Shown piece by piece: positions 17,104 through 26,743 of a DNA stretch of 64,000 bases (position 1 is its first letter; each line of letters opens with the position of its first letter). Origin of the DNA: Marinobacter sediminicola (GTDB taxonomy: Bacteria; Pseudomonadota; Gammaproteobacteria; Pseudomonadales; Oleiphilaceae); assembly GCF_031157525.1 (NCBI RefSeq), contig NZ_JAVIXR010000011.1, forward strand, positions 62,001 to 126,000. The letters are read 5' to 3'. The notes below the pieces were generated by a model. The model was not told the DNA's origin, did not search any database, and worked only from the letters and a program-made list of their open reading frames with translations. A program made the position numbers and the translations under genes.

Positions 17104-18759
17104 TTGAACAATGGAAACTCTATGGATATTCGCCCTGCGGCCACTCTGGCACTCGTAAGAGATACCCGCGAAGGCATCGAAGTGTTGCTGCTACAACGCA
17201 CCTGGAGCGCCGTTTTTCTGCCCGGCTTTTATGTGTTCCCAGGCGGCGCGGTAGATGAGCAGGAATCCCAAGGGCGCCTGCACGCAGCGGGCGTGAAAGA
17301 CACGGAAATCAGCCACACCATGAGCCTGAGTGAAGGCGGCGCGGATTATATGCTGGCGGCTGTTCGCGAATGCTTTGAGGAAGCCGGCGTACTGGTGGCA
17401 ATGGATGCCGACCGGCAGCTCATCGGCGGAGACCACCCGGCCCACGATGACCGCAAAGCCGTATTCAAAGGCGAGTTACCCCTGGCTGAACTGTGCCAGC
17501 GTCACCAGCTTACAATCCCGCTGGATAGACTGGCTTACCTGAGCCACTGGATTACCCCTCCCGGCCCTCCCCGGCGTTTTGATACCCGGTTCTTCGTAAC
17601 CGAAGCCCCCGAAAACCAGTACGTGAGCCATGATGGCGAGGAAACCATCGATCACGTATGGATACGCCCGGAACTAGCACTGCAAGAACAGCGTGCCGGC
17701 ACGCGCCTGATGACGCTACCCACCCTGGGAACACTCAGGGTTCTACGGGACTTTGATTCTGTAGACAGCCTCATGCGCTACGCCTGGGCCAACCCGCCCG
17801 AACCCTCCCCAAGCCAGCCCTGGCCGGCGATTCGCCGTGGCAAGCCGGTGCTTCTGGAGCCGGATTCGCCGGCTTACGCGGAGGCCGTCAAGCTGGACCC
17901 GGAAGGGGAAGGCAGTACCAAAGCAGAAATTATTCCCGGTGAGGCGGTTGAAGTCGCCGCAGGCGTGATTCGCCTTACAGCACCTAACCCCGGCGTGATG
18001 ACCGGCCCAGGCACCAACACCTACATTCTGGGCCACGACCGCTTTACCGTGCTCGACCCGGGCCCAAACCATGCAGGGCACATAGAACGTATTCTTGAGG
18101 TCACTGGAGGCAAAATTGATTCGGTGGTGGTCACCCATACCCATCTGGACCACTCCCCGGGCACCCGGGCGCTGAAGGAGAAAACTGGCTGTCGGGTTTA
18201 CGGCCGATCTGCACCAGATGGCCCGGGCCAGGACCATAAATTTGCACCCGACCAACAACCCGAGCACGGGGATTTGATCGAAACCGATGCGGGCATTCTC
18301 AAGGTTCTGCACACACCAGGGCACGCCTCCAACCACCTGTGCTTCTTGTTGGAGGAACAGCAGCTTCTGTTTTCAGGGGATCACATCATGCAGGGCTCAA
18401 CGGTGGTTATAAACCCTCCGGACGGCGACATGAAGGCCTATCTGGAATCGCTCTACGACCTGTTTGCCGAAAAAATCCGCTTCATTGCCCCTGCCCACGG
18501 ATTCGTGATGGGGCAACCGCAAGCGATCATCGACTACCTGATCACTCACCGGCTGGCCAGGGAGCATAAGATTGCGCGCGCACTCGACCAGCTGTCACCG
18601 GTGAACCTGAAAGACCTCACCAGCAAAGCCTATGGCGATGTGCCAACGGCCATTCATGGCATTGCAGCCCGCTCAGCGCTGGCGCACTTGTTGAAGCTGG
18701 AAGCAGATGGCCGCGCTGTGCAGGAAGACGGGCTCTGGCAAGCCACAAAGACTACCTGA
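17104..18759 (+). CDS. Nudix hydrolase fused to metallo-beta-lactamase-fold hydrolase
   Basis: The 551-residue protein joins two hydrolases. Residues about 7-230 form a Nudix domain with a Nudix box AAVRECFEEAGVLV; the preceding glycine segment FPGGAVDE is separated from it by an insert. Residues about 280-470 form a metallo-beta-lactamase domain with the zinc motif THTHLDH, GTNTYIL, HTPGHASNHL and FSGDHIM, followed by the helical tail typical of LACTB2-like proteins. Related LACTB2 proteins cut RNA; Nudix partners may act on CoA or nucleotide diphosphates. TTG 17104 is chosen because a perfect GGAGG lies eight bases upstream; ATG 17122 is the alternative. It ends at a bidirectional terminator. 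Confidence 0.85.
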   Translation: MNNGNSMDIRPAATLALVRDTREGIEVLLLQRTWSAVFLPGFYVFPGGAVDEQESQGRLHAAGVKDTEISHTMSLSEGGADYMLAAVRECFEEAGVLVAMDADRQLIGGDHPAHDDRKAVFKGELPLAELCQRHQLTIPLDRLAYLSHWITPPGPPRRFDTRFFVTEAPENQYVSHDGEETIDHVWIRPELALQEQRAGTRLMTLPTLGTLRVLRDFDSVDSLMRYAWANPPEPSPSQPWPAIRRGKPVLLEPDSPAYAEAVKLDPEGEGSTKAEIIPGEAVEVAAGVIRLTAPNPGVMTGPGTNTYILGHDRFTVLDPGPNHAGHIERILEVTGGKIDSVVVTHTHLDHSPGTRALKEKTGCRVYGRSAPDGPGQDHKFAPDQQPEHGDLIETDAGILKVLHTPGHASNHLCFLLEEQQLLFSGDHIMQGSTVVINPPDGDMKAYLESLYDLFAEKIRFIAPAHGFVMGQPQAIIDYLITHRLAREHKIARALDQLSPVNLKDLTSKAYGDVPTAIHGIAARSALAHLLKLEADGRAVQEDGLWQATKTT

Positions 18760-18768
18760 GCCCAGCCC

Positions 18769-18808
18769 ACTGGCAGGCGCGCAAAGTGCCTGCCAGTTTC
18801 TATTTTTT
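18769..18808. terminator. Intrinsic terminator after the Nudix-MBL gene
   Basis: ACTGGCAGGC (18769-18778) and its perfect complement (18788-18797) form a 10-bp stem with a 9-nt loop, followed on the plus strand by a T-rich tail ending TTTTTT. The tail overlaps the final codons of the convergent yqaE gene. Confidence 0.85.
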
Positions 18809-18958
18809 AGCGATAATGTACACCGCGTGCACGATACCCGGGATATAGCCAAGAATCGTCAGCAGTATGTTGATCCAGAAGTGTTTTCCGATACCCACCT
18901 GCAAAAACACACCCAGTGGCGGTAACAGAATGGCAATAATAATTCGCAAAAAGTCCAT
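18800..18958 (-). CDS. yqaE: YqaE/Pmp3-family small membrane protein
   Basis: A 52-residue, two-helix protein of the UPF0057/Pmp3 family. It starts MDFLRIIIAILLPPLGVFLQ and ends GYIPGIVHAVYIIAKK; the LPPLGVFL and ILTILGYIPGIVHA segments are diagnostic. Relatives are induced by salt, cold or phosphate stress and modulate membrane potential or lipid packing. The gene is convergent with the Nudix-MBL gene and its stop codon lies inside that gene's terminator tail. The 189-base gap upstream to the divergent M14-type gene contains both promoters. Confidence 0.9.
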   Translation of the reverse strand: MDFLRIIIAILLPPLGVFLQVGIGKHFWINILLTILGYIPGIVHAVYIIAKK

Positions 18959-19147
18959 ATAGTTAACTCCCTCGGTCGGATATAACTGGATAGATCAGGT
19001 TCGCATGTACCCTGCGTACCATAACTATTATTGGCAACAATGTTCATGTCTGCACCATGAAGATGGCATTAAACCTGTGTTATTGCCATTTCATGACCCT
19101 CGGCCAACCTTTATCCTTGGGCCTTCGTGAACGACCCGTGAGGAATC

Positions 19148-20563
19148 ATGCTGTTTTACAGGCTGAAAATGCTGACCGCTCTGACAACGCCTTTTTGCGT
19201 GCTCATCTTGGCCATGCCTTCTGTTTCACTGGCAGACCCACCGAAAAGCAGCAGCCAGAAGCCGGCAATCCAGGAGATTCTGCTGGCAGAATTGGCGGAC
19301 GATGAAAACGTTGAGGATGTAGAGCGCTCAGAGCCACGACGGGAAGTGCCCGATATGCCCTCAGCGGAAGCGCTCTCTAAAGCTGAAGAAGCTGCACAGG
19401 CACCCAAACCAAAGCGCTCACCAAAGCCGAAGAAAGTAGCGCCCAATATTGATCTGAAGGAAGTTGCGCCTGCACCTACTCCTGAACCGCCGAAAGACCC
19501 TGCCATCCAGGAAAGCCCAAGCACCGAAGAGCCAGTAGCCGTCGCTGACGCCGACGCTCCAGAAGACACTGCACCCGAACCGGAAATTAAAGGTCCACAG
19601 CCCGCAAAAAATCTGGCTCTGCTTGGCAGCGAAGTGTTACCGGGTACATCAACGCGCCTGGCCTGGTCGTCGGGCATTCAGATTGCCGGCCTGTCGCAGC
19701 CCACACCGGTATTGGTGGTTAACGGTGTCAACACCGGCCCAACCCTGTGCCTGACAGGCACCATCCATGGCGACGAGCTGAACGGCATCGAAATTATCCG
19801 CCAAACGATGTACGACCTTGATCCGGAAAAGCTCAGTGGCAGCGTGGTGGGCATCCCTATTGTGAACCTGCCCGGATTTCAGCAGGGTAGCCGCTATCTG
19901 CCGGATCGCCGCGACCTGAACCGGCACTTCCCCGGCCGGCCGAATGGCAGTCTGGCAGACCGGATTGCCTACTCGCTTTTCGAAAATATTATCCGGCACT
20001 GCGACATGCTGGTGGATATACATACCGGTTCACTGAAGCGAACCAATCTGCCGCAGCTTCGTGCTGATATGAACAACCCCACGGTGGCAGAATTTACCCG
20101 CGGGTTTGACCGCATGGCGGTGGTGCACAGCAGTGGATCGCCCGGAATGCTTCGCACTGCTGCGGTTGATGTGGGCATTCGTTCAGTAACCCTGGAAGCT
20201 GGCGAATCCCATCGTATCCAGGAGCATCAGATCAAGGCAGGTGTGAACAGCCTCACCAGCCTGATGGAAAAGCAGGGCATGATCTCGCGGATGTTCGTAT
20301 GGGGCGACCCACAACCCGTGTATTACAACTCTGCGTGGGTGCGGGCAAACGACGGCGGCATTCTGTTCAGCAAGGTTAAATTGGGCGCGAAAGTGTCCAA
20401 GGGTCAGATTCTTGGCTATGTCGCCGACCCGATCACCAATGCCCAGTACCCCATTCATTCCAACAGTGATGGCCGAATAATTGGCATGGCGGTAGATCAG
20501 GTGGTCATGGCCGGCTTTGCCGCCTACCACATAGGTACAGAAGCCAAGGTGCCAGGAGAGTAA
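19148..20563 (+). CDS. Secreted M14-type succinylglutamate desuccinylase/aspartoacylase-like protein
   Basis: The 471-residue protein has a signal peptide (about 1-29), a long Pro/Glu/Lys-rich low-complexity region (about 35-160) and then a zinc-dependent deacylase domain. Key motifs are GTIHGDELNG (HxxE zinc ligands), RDLNRHFPG and DIHTG (third zinc ligand). The C-terminal beta domain ends ISRMFVWGDPQ onward through GQILGYVADP. The family removes acyl groups from amino acids, or cuts peptide and peptidoglycan amides. Export plus the disordered spacer suggests action in the periplasm or on the wall; the substrate is unknown. GAGGA precedes ATG 19148. Confidence 0.85.
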   Translation: MLFYRLKMLTALTTPFCVLILAMPSVSLADPPKSSSQKPAIQEILLAELADDENVEDVERSEPRREVPDMPSAEALSKAEEAAQAPKPKRSPKPKKVAPNIDLKEVAPAPTPEPPKDPAIQESPSTEEPVAVADADAPEDTAPEPEIKGPQPAKNLALLGSEVLPGTSTRLAWSSGIQIAGLSQPTPVLVVNGVNTGPTLCLTGTIHGDELNGIEIIRQTMYDLDPEKLSGSVVGIPIVNLPGFQQGSRYLPDRRDLNRHFPGRPNGSLADRIAYSLFENIIRHCDMLVDIHTGSLKRTNLPQLRADMNNPTVAEFTRGFDRMAVVHSSGSPGMLRTAAVDVGIRSVTLEAGESHRIQEHQIKAGVNSLTSLMEKQGMISRMFVWGDPQPVYYNSAWVRANDGGILFSKVKLGAKVSKGQILGYVADPITNAQYPIHSNSDGRIIGMAVDQVVMAGFAAYHIGTEAKVPGE

Positions 20564-20572
20564 TAATCAGGG

Positions 20573-21757
20573 CTAAAGCTGGCCGCCTTCTAAAGCCGAC
20601 TCAATGCGCTGCAACACGTCGGCCAGCACAGCCCTGGGACAGCCAATATTGAGCCGCATGTAACCGCTGCCCTGTTCACCAAATGAGACGCCAGGGTTCA
20701 TCCCCACTCCGGCTTCCTGCACGAAAAACCGCTTCAATGCCGCATCGTCCAACCCCATTCCTCTGCAATCCAGCCACACCAGATAGGTTCCTTCTGGCGC
20801 ACGAGTTGTTATACCGGGCAAGCGTGCATTCACCGTGTCGACCACAAAATCCCGGTTCTTCTGCAAATATGACATCAGATCGTTCAGCCAAGGCCCACCA
20901 GAACGGTAACCCGCTTCAAATCCTGCAATGCTGAATGGATTGCACTGGGGCAGGTGCAGGGAATCGAACACCGCCTGCATGGCACTGCGCTTTTCTCTGT
21001 CCGGAATGATAAGCGCAGACAGCCCAAGCCCTGGTATGTTGAAGCTTTTGCTGGGCGCGATAGCCGTAATCAGCCTATCGTTCGGTTGCGCAAGTGTGGC
21101 CAGCATCCGGTGCCTGGGCATATCGGCAAAGGTAAGGTCGCAGTGGATTTCATCTGAAATGACCACCAGATCATGGCGCCGGGCTATATCCAGAACAGCT
21201 TCCAGTTCTTGCTCCGACCAAATGCGGCCAACAGGATTATGGGGTGAGCACAGCATCAGCAGGCGGGCATCCGGGCGCGCAGCGCAAGCTTCCAGATGCT
21301 CCAGATCCATCCGGTAGTAACCGGTTTCATCGCAAACCAACGGATTTTCAATAATCTCGCGCCCGCTCAAACGAACTGAGCTGAAAAACGGCGGGTACAC
21401 TGGCGGCTGAACAATCACGCCTCCCCCCGGTCCGGCATACGCCATACAGGCTGCATGCAAGGACGGCACAACCCCCGGGGCCATTAATATCCAGTGGCGT
21501 TTGATTTCCCAACCGTGCCGTTCACGAAACCAGTCCATCACTGACTGGTACAGACTATCGGGGAAAAGCGTATAACCATAAACCGGATGCGCAGCGCGCT
21601 CTGAAAGCGCGCGAGTGACGGCCTCTGGCGCGGCGAAATCCATGTCTGCCACCCACACTGGAATCACATCCTCACGACCAAATACCGCCTTGCGATCATC
21701 GAGTTTTACCGAGCAAGTATCTTGGCGATTAAGAGGCTGATCAAAAGGGCTTGTCAC
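20573..21757 (-). CDS. PatB/MalY-type cystathionine beta-lyase-like PLP enzyme
   Basis: A fold-type I PLP enzyme of 394 residues. It has the MalY/PatB signatures PVWVADMDFAAPEAV, HPVYGYTLFP, SPHNPVGRIW, DEIHCDLTF and the PLP-lysine segment APSKSFNIPGL. Members cleave C-S bonds of cystathionine or cysteine conjugates (EC 4.4.1). GTG 21757 is the likely start: GGAG lies seven bases upstream and the protein length then matches the family. It is divergent from an AEC-family transporter and convergent, ten bases apart, with the M14-type gene. Confidence 0.9.
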   Translation of the reverse strand: MTSPFDQPLNRQDTCSVKLDDRKAVFGREDVIPVWVADMDFAAPEAVTRALSERAAHPVYGYTLFPDSLYQSVMDWFRERHGWEIKRHWILMAPGVVPSLHAACMAYAGPGGGVIVQPPVYPPFFSSVRLSGREIIENPLVCDETGYYRMDLEHLEACAARPDARLLMLCSPHNPVGRIWSEQELEAVLDIARRHDLVVISDEIHCDLTFADMPRHRMLATLAQPNDRLITAIAPSKSFNIPGLGLSALIIPDREKRSAMQAVFDSLHLPQCNPFSIAGFEAGYRSGGPWLNDLMSYLQKNRDFVVDTVNARLPGITTRAPEGTYLVWLDCRGMGLDDAALKRFFVQEAGVGMNPGVSFGEQGSGYMRLNIGCPRAVLADVLQRIESALEGGQL

Positions 21758-21857
21758 TGGTAAACTCCATAACCGATTAGCAATCCAGGTATCCGGGCTA
21801 TTGTGGTCGGGTAACACTACCACCGCAACCAACCTGCGGCGCCTATTGGAGCTTTTG

Positions 21858-22745
21858 ATGATTGGCCAGATTCTTTCAACCCTGCTGCCGGTATTCCTTA
21901 TTGCTGGCTGCGGTGCCCTTTACGGCCGGTTTCGCACCCCGGATATTCGTGGATTAAACGTCCTGAACATGGAACTGTTTGTGCCCATGCTGGTGTTTGC
22001 GGTACTAGCCGACCAGCAAGCGCCTCTGCAGGATTATGCCGGGCTGGCCCTCGCCGCAACGGTTGTGGTGCTCGGTTCCGGCATTGTTCTGTATCCGCTG
22101 GCCCGGGTGCTCAACCTGAATCTGAAAACCTTTTTACCCCCCATGATGTTCAACAACTCCGGCAACATGGGCATTCCGCTGCTGGTTCTGGCCTTTGGTG
22201 AAGCGGCGCTGCCCGCAGCCATCGTGCTATTCATTGTGGAGATGCTGCTGCATTTTTCTGTGGGGCTGTACATGCTCGACCCGCACACCTCCATTTTGCA
22301 GCGCCTGAGACTGCCCATTGTATTTGCCAGTATCGCCGGGCTGGCGGTTAACCTTGGCGGCGTTACTCTGCCAGGTTGGCTATTGCACTCTATGAACATG
22401 CTCGGGGAAATCTGTATTCCGCTGATGTTGTTTACCCTCGGGGTGCGCATGCTGGATATCGACTTCAGCGATTGGAAACTGGGCATGCTGGGCGCCATCG
22501 CCTGCCCGGTCAGTGGGCTATTGCTGGCCTGGCCGATGATTGCACTGCTGGATCTCCCCGGCCTTCAAATCGCCTCACTATGGGTATTCGCCGCGCTGCC
22601 ACCTGCAGTGCTCAACTACATGGTGGCTGAGCAGTATCAGCAAGAACCCCATAAAGTGGCCTCTCTCGTATTGTTAAGTAACCTTGGTAGTCTGGTTGTT
22701 ATGCCCATTGTGCTAGGGCTGGTCTTTGCCGCGGGGTACATCTGA
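21858..22745 (+). CDS. AEC-family (auxin efflux carrier-like) transporter
   Basis: A 295-residue membrane protein with ten predicted helices. Features include the family N-terminus LPVFLIAGCGALYGRF, the NMELFVPMLVF helix and the discontinuous central segment MFNNSGNMGIPLLV. AEC carriers (MdcF, YfdV type) move organic acids, amino acids or related anions. It is divergently transcribed from the MalY-type lyase, which hints that it might carry a related amino acid or its product, but this is only positional. ATG 21858 is chosen; an earlier in-frame codon at 21801 overlaps the lyase gene's leader. Confidence 0.88.
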   Translation: MIGQILSTLLPVFLIAGCGALYGRFRTPDIRGLNVLNMELFVPMLVFAVLADQQAPLQDYAGLALAATVVVLGSGIVLYPLARVLNLNLKTFLPPMMFNNSGNMGIPLLVLAFGEAALPAAIVLFIVEMLLHFSVGLYMLDPHTSILQRLRLPIVFASIAGLAVNLGGVTLPGWLLHSMNMLGEICIPLMLFTLGVRMLDIDFSDWKLGMLGAIACPVSGLLLAWPMIALLDLPGLQIASLWVFAALPPAVLNYMVAEQYQQEPHKVASLVLLSNLGSLVVMPIVLGLVFAAGYI

Positions 22746-22877
22746 GGACATAGTGAATGCCTGAAACCATTACCGTCTATACTGTGATTAGCAACGGTGC
22801 CCTTGCATGTGGGGAAACTTTGACCGAAGGTTAAACTGAAATTCGCCGAATTTGATCCACGATATGGAGGTCTGCCC

Positions 22878-25379
22878 GTGAGTGTACTTTTTCTGCTCAT
22901 CAGTGCCCTGATTCTGATCTATGTGGGAGTTGGCGGCACTACAGCCGCTGTGGTGATGTCTATCGCAACCCTGATTGGCCTGTTCCAGGACGAGTGGCAC
23001 ATTGCCAGCATTCTATTTGGCGGTCTTTTTCTTGCGCTTGCCCTGATTCTGGTTATCCCCAGCAAAATGCGCCTCGACAAATTCAGCCGCCCACTGCTGG
23101 GCTGGGTTCGCAGCCGCCTTCCCAAACTATCTTCAACGGAAGAGGAAGCTCTCAAATCCGGCTCTGTGGATTGGGATGGCGAACTGTTTTCCGGCAAGCC
23201 GCAATGGTCAAAACTGCTGGATGCAAAGCCCGCACACCTATCCAGCGAAGAACAGGCGTTTCTTGATGGCCCGGTAGAAAAACTCTGCGGCATGCTCGAT
23301 GACTGGAAGATAACCCACGAAGAGTACGACCTGCCGGACAAGGTCTGGAAGTTTATCCGTGAGAACGGCTTTTTCGGCCTGGTGATTCCGAAAGAAGACG
23401 GCGGCATGGGCTTCTCCAACACGGCCCACTCTGAAATCGTCATGAAGATTTCTACCCGCAGCGTATCCGCTGCGGTCACCGTGATGGTTCCCAACTCCCT
23501 CGGCCCGGGTGAGTTGCTTATGCATTACGGCACCGACGAACAGAAAAAGCACTACCTGCCAAGGCTCTCCGGTGGCGAAGAGATTCCCTGCTTTGCACTC
23601 ACATCGCCCATTGCAGGTTCAGACGCAGGCGCCATTCCCGACAAAGGCATTGTTTGCAAAGGCCAATGGAACGGCGAAGAAGTTCTGGGCCTGAAAGTTA
23701 CCTGGAACAAACGCTATATCACTCTGGCACCGGTGGCGACGCTGATTGGCCTGGCCATCAAGGTGTACGACCCGGAAAATCTGCTGGGCGATAACGAAGA
23801 CATAGGCGTGACCTGTGTTCTGGTGCCGCGGGAAACCGAAGGCGTGCACGCAGGCGCTCGACACCTGCCAATGAATACCGTCTTCATGAATGGGCCGACG
23901 TGGGGCACCGAGGTGTTTATTCCCATGGATCAGGTAATCGGCGGCCAGGATATGCTCGGCAAAGGCTGGACCATGCTGCTGGAATGCCTGTCCATTGGCC
24001 GCTCCATTTCCCTGCCCGCGCTGGGCACCGGTGCCGGCAAGGTTGCCAGCTTGGCAACCGGTTCCTACGCTTATACCCGCGAACAGTTTGGTCGCTCCAT
24101 CAGCCAGTTTGAAGGTGTTCAGGAGGCTCTGGAACCCATTGCCGGCTACACCTACATGATGGATGCAGCACGCTTGCTGACCTCCGGCATGCTGGACAGA
24201 GGCGTGCGGCCAGCGGTGCCGTCTGCCCTGCTGAAATACCGCAACACAGACCTGATGCGGATAGTGATCAACCACGCCATGGACGTAGTCGCCGGGCGCG
24301 GCGTAATAACTGGCCCTCGCAACTTCATGGCCCGCGCCTATAACGCTGTACCCATTGGCATTACTGTGGAAGGCGCAAACATTCTGACCCGCAGCCTGAT
24401 GGTGTTTGGCCAGGGTGCGATTCGCTGCCACCCGTTTATTGTTGATGAAATTGCAGCGGCTGACATGGAAGACGAAGATCAGGCGGCGAAGAAGTTCGAC
24501 GGCATCTTCTACAAACATCTGGCTCACACCACGCGGAACGCTTTGAGGGCTTTTGTTCTTGCCCTCTCCGGCGGGTTGTTTGAAACCGTGCCACGGCAAG
24601 GAAACATCCGCTCATATTACCGCCAGCTTGCCCGCTTCTCGGCGGCGTTTGCACTGATGACAGATGTAACCCTGCTCTCCGTGGGCGGTGGTCTGAAAGC
24701 CCGACAGCGCCTCTCCGGGCGCATGGCAGACTGCCTGGTGCAGCTGTATTACGCGACGGCCGTAATCAAGCAGTGGCACGAGGAAGGCTACCCTGCCGAC
24801 CAGCGCCCGCTGGTGGAATGGTGCCTGCAAACCTGCCTGCAGGACTTGCAGCACTCCATGCGTGAAGCCATCACCAAGTTCCCGGTACCTGCTCTACGTT
24901 GGCCAATGCGCCTGCTGGTGTTCCCGCTGGGTGCGACCGGTCTGAACGGGCCGGATGACAAGCTTGGCGCCCAAGTGGCTGCCAGCATCGTTAAAGACAC
25001 ACCGCTGCGCCAGCGCATCAGCCGCGGCGCTTACACCACAATGGATCCGAAGGACCCACTTGGTCGGGTTCTGAATGCCTACAAGCTGGCAAACGAAACC
25101 GCCGATGTACGCGGGCGCCTTCACGAAGCCATTCGCAATCGTGATAAAGATGATCTGGACGAAATTACGCTACTGATGGGCCATGAGCGCAAAAAACTGG
25201 TGGACTGGGCCTGTTCCGAAGGCTCGGTGAAGGCAGAGGAGTGTGAAAAGCTTGAGGAAGCTCTGACCGCCCTGTACGACGTTATACGGGTAGATGCCTT
25301 CGATGAAGAAGGTCTAAAGGCACTGTCTCGGTGCGCCAAGGGCAAGCGAAAAGTGGTTGAGCGCCCTGGAGTCAAGTAA
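22878..25379 (+). CDS. fadE: Acyl-CoA dehydrogenase FadE
   Basis: The flavoprotein catalyses the first step of fatty-acid beta-oxidation. The 833-residue length, two N-terminal membrane helices (about 1-55), central acyl-CoA dehydrogenase domain (LTSPIAGSDAGAIPDKG; YTREQFGRSISQFEGVQEA) and a C-terminal DUF1974 extension (QLARFSAAFALMTDVTLLS) match E. coli FadE (814). The start is GTG 22878 with GGAGG about eight bases upstream. A -10-like TATACT lies near 22779. It fits a hydrocarbon- or lipid-using lifestyle together with the AlmA-like monooxygenase at 39.5-41 kb. Confidence 0.96.
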   Translation: MSVLFLLISALILIYVGVGGTTAAVVMSIATLIGLFQDEWHIASILFGGLFLALALILVIPSKMRLDKFSRPLLGWVRSRLPKLSSTEEEALKSGSVDWDGELFSGKPQWSKLLDAKPAHLSSEEQAFLDGPVEKLCGMLDDWKITHEEYDLPDKVWKFIRENGFFGLVIPKEDGGMGFSNTAHSEIVMKISTRSVSAAVTVMVPNSLGPGELLMHYGTDEQKKHYLPRLSGGEEIPCFALTSPIAGSDAGAIPDKGIVCKGQWNGEEVLGLKVTWNKRYITLAPVATLIGLAIKVYDPENLLGDNEDIGVTCVLVPRETEGVHAGARHLPMNTVFMNGPTWGTEVFIPMDQVIGGQDMLGKGWTMLLECLSIGRSISLPALGTGAGKVASLATGSYAYTREQFGRSISQFEGVQEALEPIAGYTYMMDAARLLTSGMLDRGVRPAVPSALLKYRNTDLMRIVINHAMDVVAGRGVITGPRNFMARAYNAVPIGITVEGANILTRSLMVFGQGAIRCHPFIVDEIAAADMEDEDQAAKKFDGIFYKHLAHTTRNALRAFVLALSGGLFETVPRQGNIRSYYRQLARFSAAFALMTDVTLLSVGGGLKARQRLSGRMADCLVQLYYATAVIKQWHEEGYPADQRPLVEWCLQTCLQDLQHSMREAITKFPVPALRWPMRLLVFPLGATGLNGPDDKLGAQVAASIVKDTPLRQRISRGAYTTMDPKDPLGRVLNAYKLANETADVRGRLHEAIRNRDKDDLDEITLLMGHERKKLVDWACSEGSVKAEECEKLEEALTALYDVIRVDAFDEEGLKALSRCAKGKRKVVERPGVK

Positions 25380-25437
25380 TCTCAAGGGCCGTGGCCAGCA
25401 TTTGAAAACGCTGACCACTGCCCTTATGTCTTAGCGA

Positions 25438-26730
25438 CTATGCCCGGGAACCGTCCTGGTATACCGGCCAGTGATCAACAATCTTTCCATTGCGCACCGC
25501 CAGTATGTCGCCAAACTGCAGCAATACCGCCTCACTCTGTTGCGGGCGCAAAAATACCTGGTCGTTCACTTCTAGCCCCACTCCCGGCGAGGCCGTCACC
25601 AACTCCTGGTTCGAGCTCCTGCCATACAGGCTATTGCTCTGAAGGCCCTCTGGCGCAACAAAGTCCGCTAGCCAGTTGCCGCCATACATAAAGTAGCTGG
25701 CGCGCTGGTTAACATCCCACCATGAGAAGATTCTGGATTTCCCATCAAGCGCTGGAATATTCACCAGCCCTGTGGATTTCAGCACCGGGCTGGCAATAAA
25801 CGCCGCGGGAATATGATCGCTCAATGAATGCAAATCAAAGTGGGTGGGCATTACCATGGCAGAGCCCACCGCCAGTTCTGTACTCAGGGTTTCAGTTTCA
25901 TGCAGCCGATAGCTGGGGCTGCCAGCCGTATTGAGCGCTAGCCCATCCTTCCATAATGCCGGGTAGTGGTTCTTGGTAAAATCAACAAAGCCCTGATAGC
26001 GGGTCATCACCTTGCCTAGCAGCATATCCGGAGAACCAAGAACCGAGGGCAACTCCATGCCCACAAACGGGTCATAACCCATAAACCCCGAGAACTCGAG
26101 ATGCTCCGGGTTATCGGCAATCAAACCGAGTAACGCATTCAAGGCATCCATATCGGCCACACCGCCGCGGTGCAGGCCTACGTCCAGCTCAATGTTGATC
26201 CGGAACTTGCTGTTCCGTGCTTGTGCTATTTGCAGGTACTCCTGCAAGCGCTCAGGCGCATCAATCAGCCACTGGATTCGCGCTGTAGGATCAGTCTGCC
26301 CCTGATGCTGCTGGTAGAACACCTCAACGGATCGGGCTGGCAGCGGCTTACCCAGCAATATATCTGCTTGTGGAAAGTAGTCGGCGGTCTGGTTCAGGAA
26401 GGGTTGGTGAAACGACATCAGCTTGTCTGTGCCAGTACGGTTGGCAATGTACTCCAACAAACCACGCGCCGGCAGCGACTTTTCAACCAGGCGCAACGAC
26501 TTGCCGCTGCGCTGCAGGGAGGCTTTAACCACATCAATGTTGTGATCCAGGCGGTCCAGATCCACTACCAATACAGGCCGCATGGGCCCGGCGCGCTTCA
26601 GCTCCGCGTTCAAAGCTTCAAAGTAAGCTGTGTAAGGTTTGCCCTTGTCAGCAGGACGCAGCAAGGCAGCACCAGTCAGTATGGCCGCACTTCCCAGCAG
26701 GCCTGTGAACAGAAAACCACGACGATTCAC
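25438..26730 (-). CDS. Tat-exported alanine-racemase-fold (DSD1/D-threonine-aldolase-like) PLP protein
   Basis: The 430-residue protein starts with a twin-arginine signal (NRRGFLFTGLLGSAAILTG) and has the fold-type III PLP barrel: VLVVDLDRLDHNI, then the probable Schiff-base lysine in LVEKSLP, and the C-terminal beta domain ending VRNGKIVDHWPVYQDG. In D-threonine aldolase and D-serine dehydratase this last domain carries a metal site (His-x-Asp/Cys before the VNL-like strand); here RPQQSEAVLLQ stands in its place, so the metal ligands look lost. GTG 26730 is the start because AAGGAGA lies seven bases upstream. It is the second gene of an operon with the lactone oxidase, 13 bases downstream of its stop. 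Confidence 0.8.
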   Translation of the reverse strand: MNRRGFLFTGLLGSAAILTGAALLRPADKGKPYTAYFEALNAELKRAGPMRPVLVVDLDRLDHNIDVVKASLQRSGKSLRLVEKSLPARGLLEYIANRTGTDKLMSFHQPFLNQTADYFPQADILLGKPLPARSVEVFYQQHQGQTDPTARIQWLIDAPERLQEYLQIAQARNSKFRINIELDVGLHRGGVADMDALNALLGLIADNPEHLEFSGFMGYDPFVGMELPSVLGSPDMLLGKVMTRYQGFVDFTKNHYPALWKDGLALNTAGSPSYRLHETETLSTELAVGSAMVMPTHFDLHSLSDHIPAAFIASPVLKSTGLVNIPALDGKSRIFSWWDVNQRASYFMYGGNWLADFVAPEGLQSNSLYGRSSNQELVTASPGVGLEVNDQVFLRPQQSEAVLLQFGDILAVRNGKIVDHWPVYQDGSRA

Positions 26731-26743
26731 AATACTGTCTCCT

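Noticed and set aside
25384..25425. Imperfect hairpin between fadE and the convergent PLP gene as a terminator
   Set aside because: The stem has several mismatches and no T-run; not reported as a feature.
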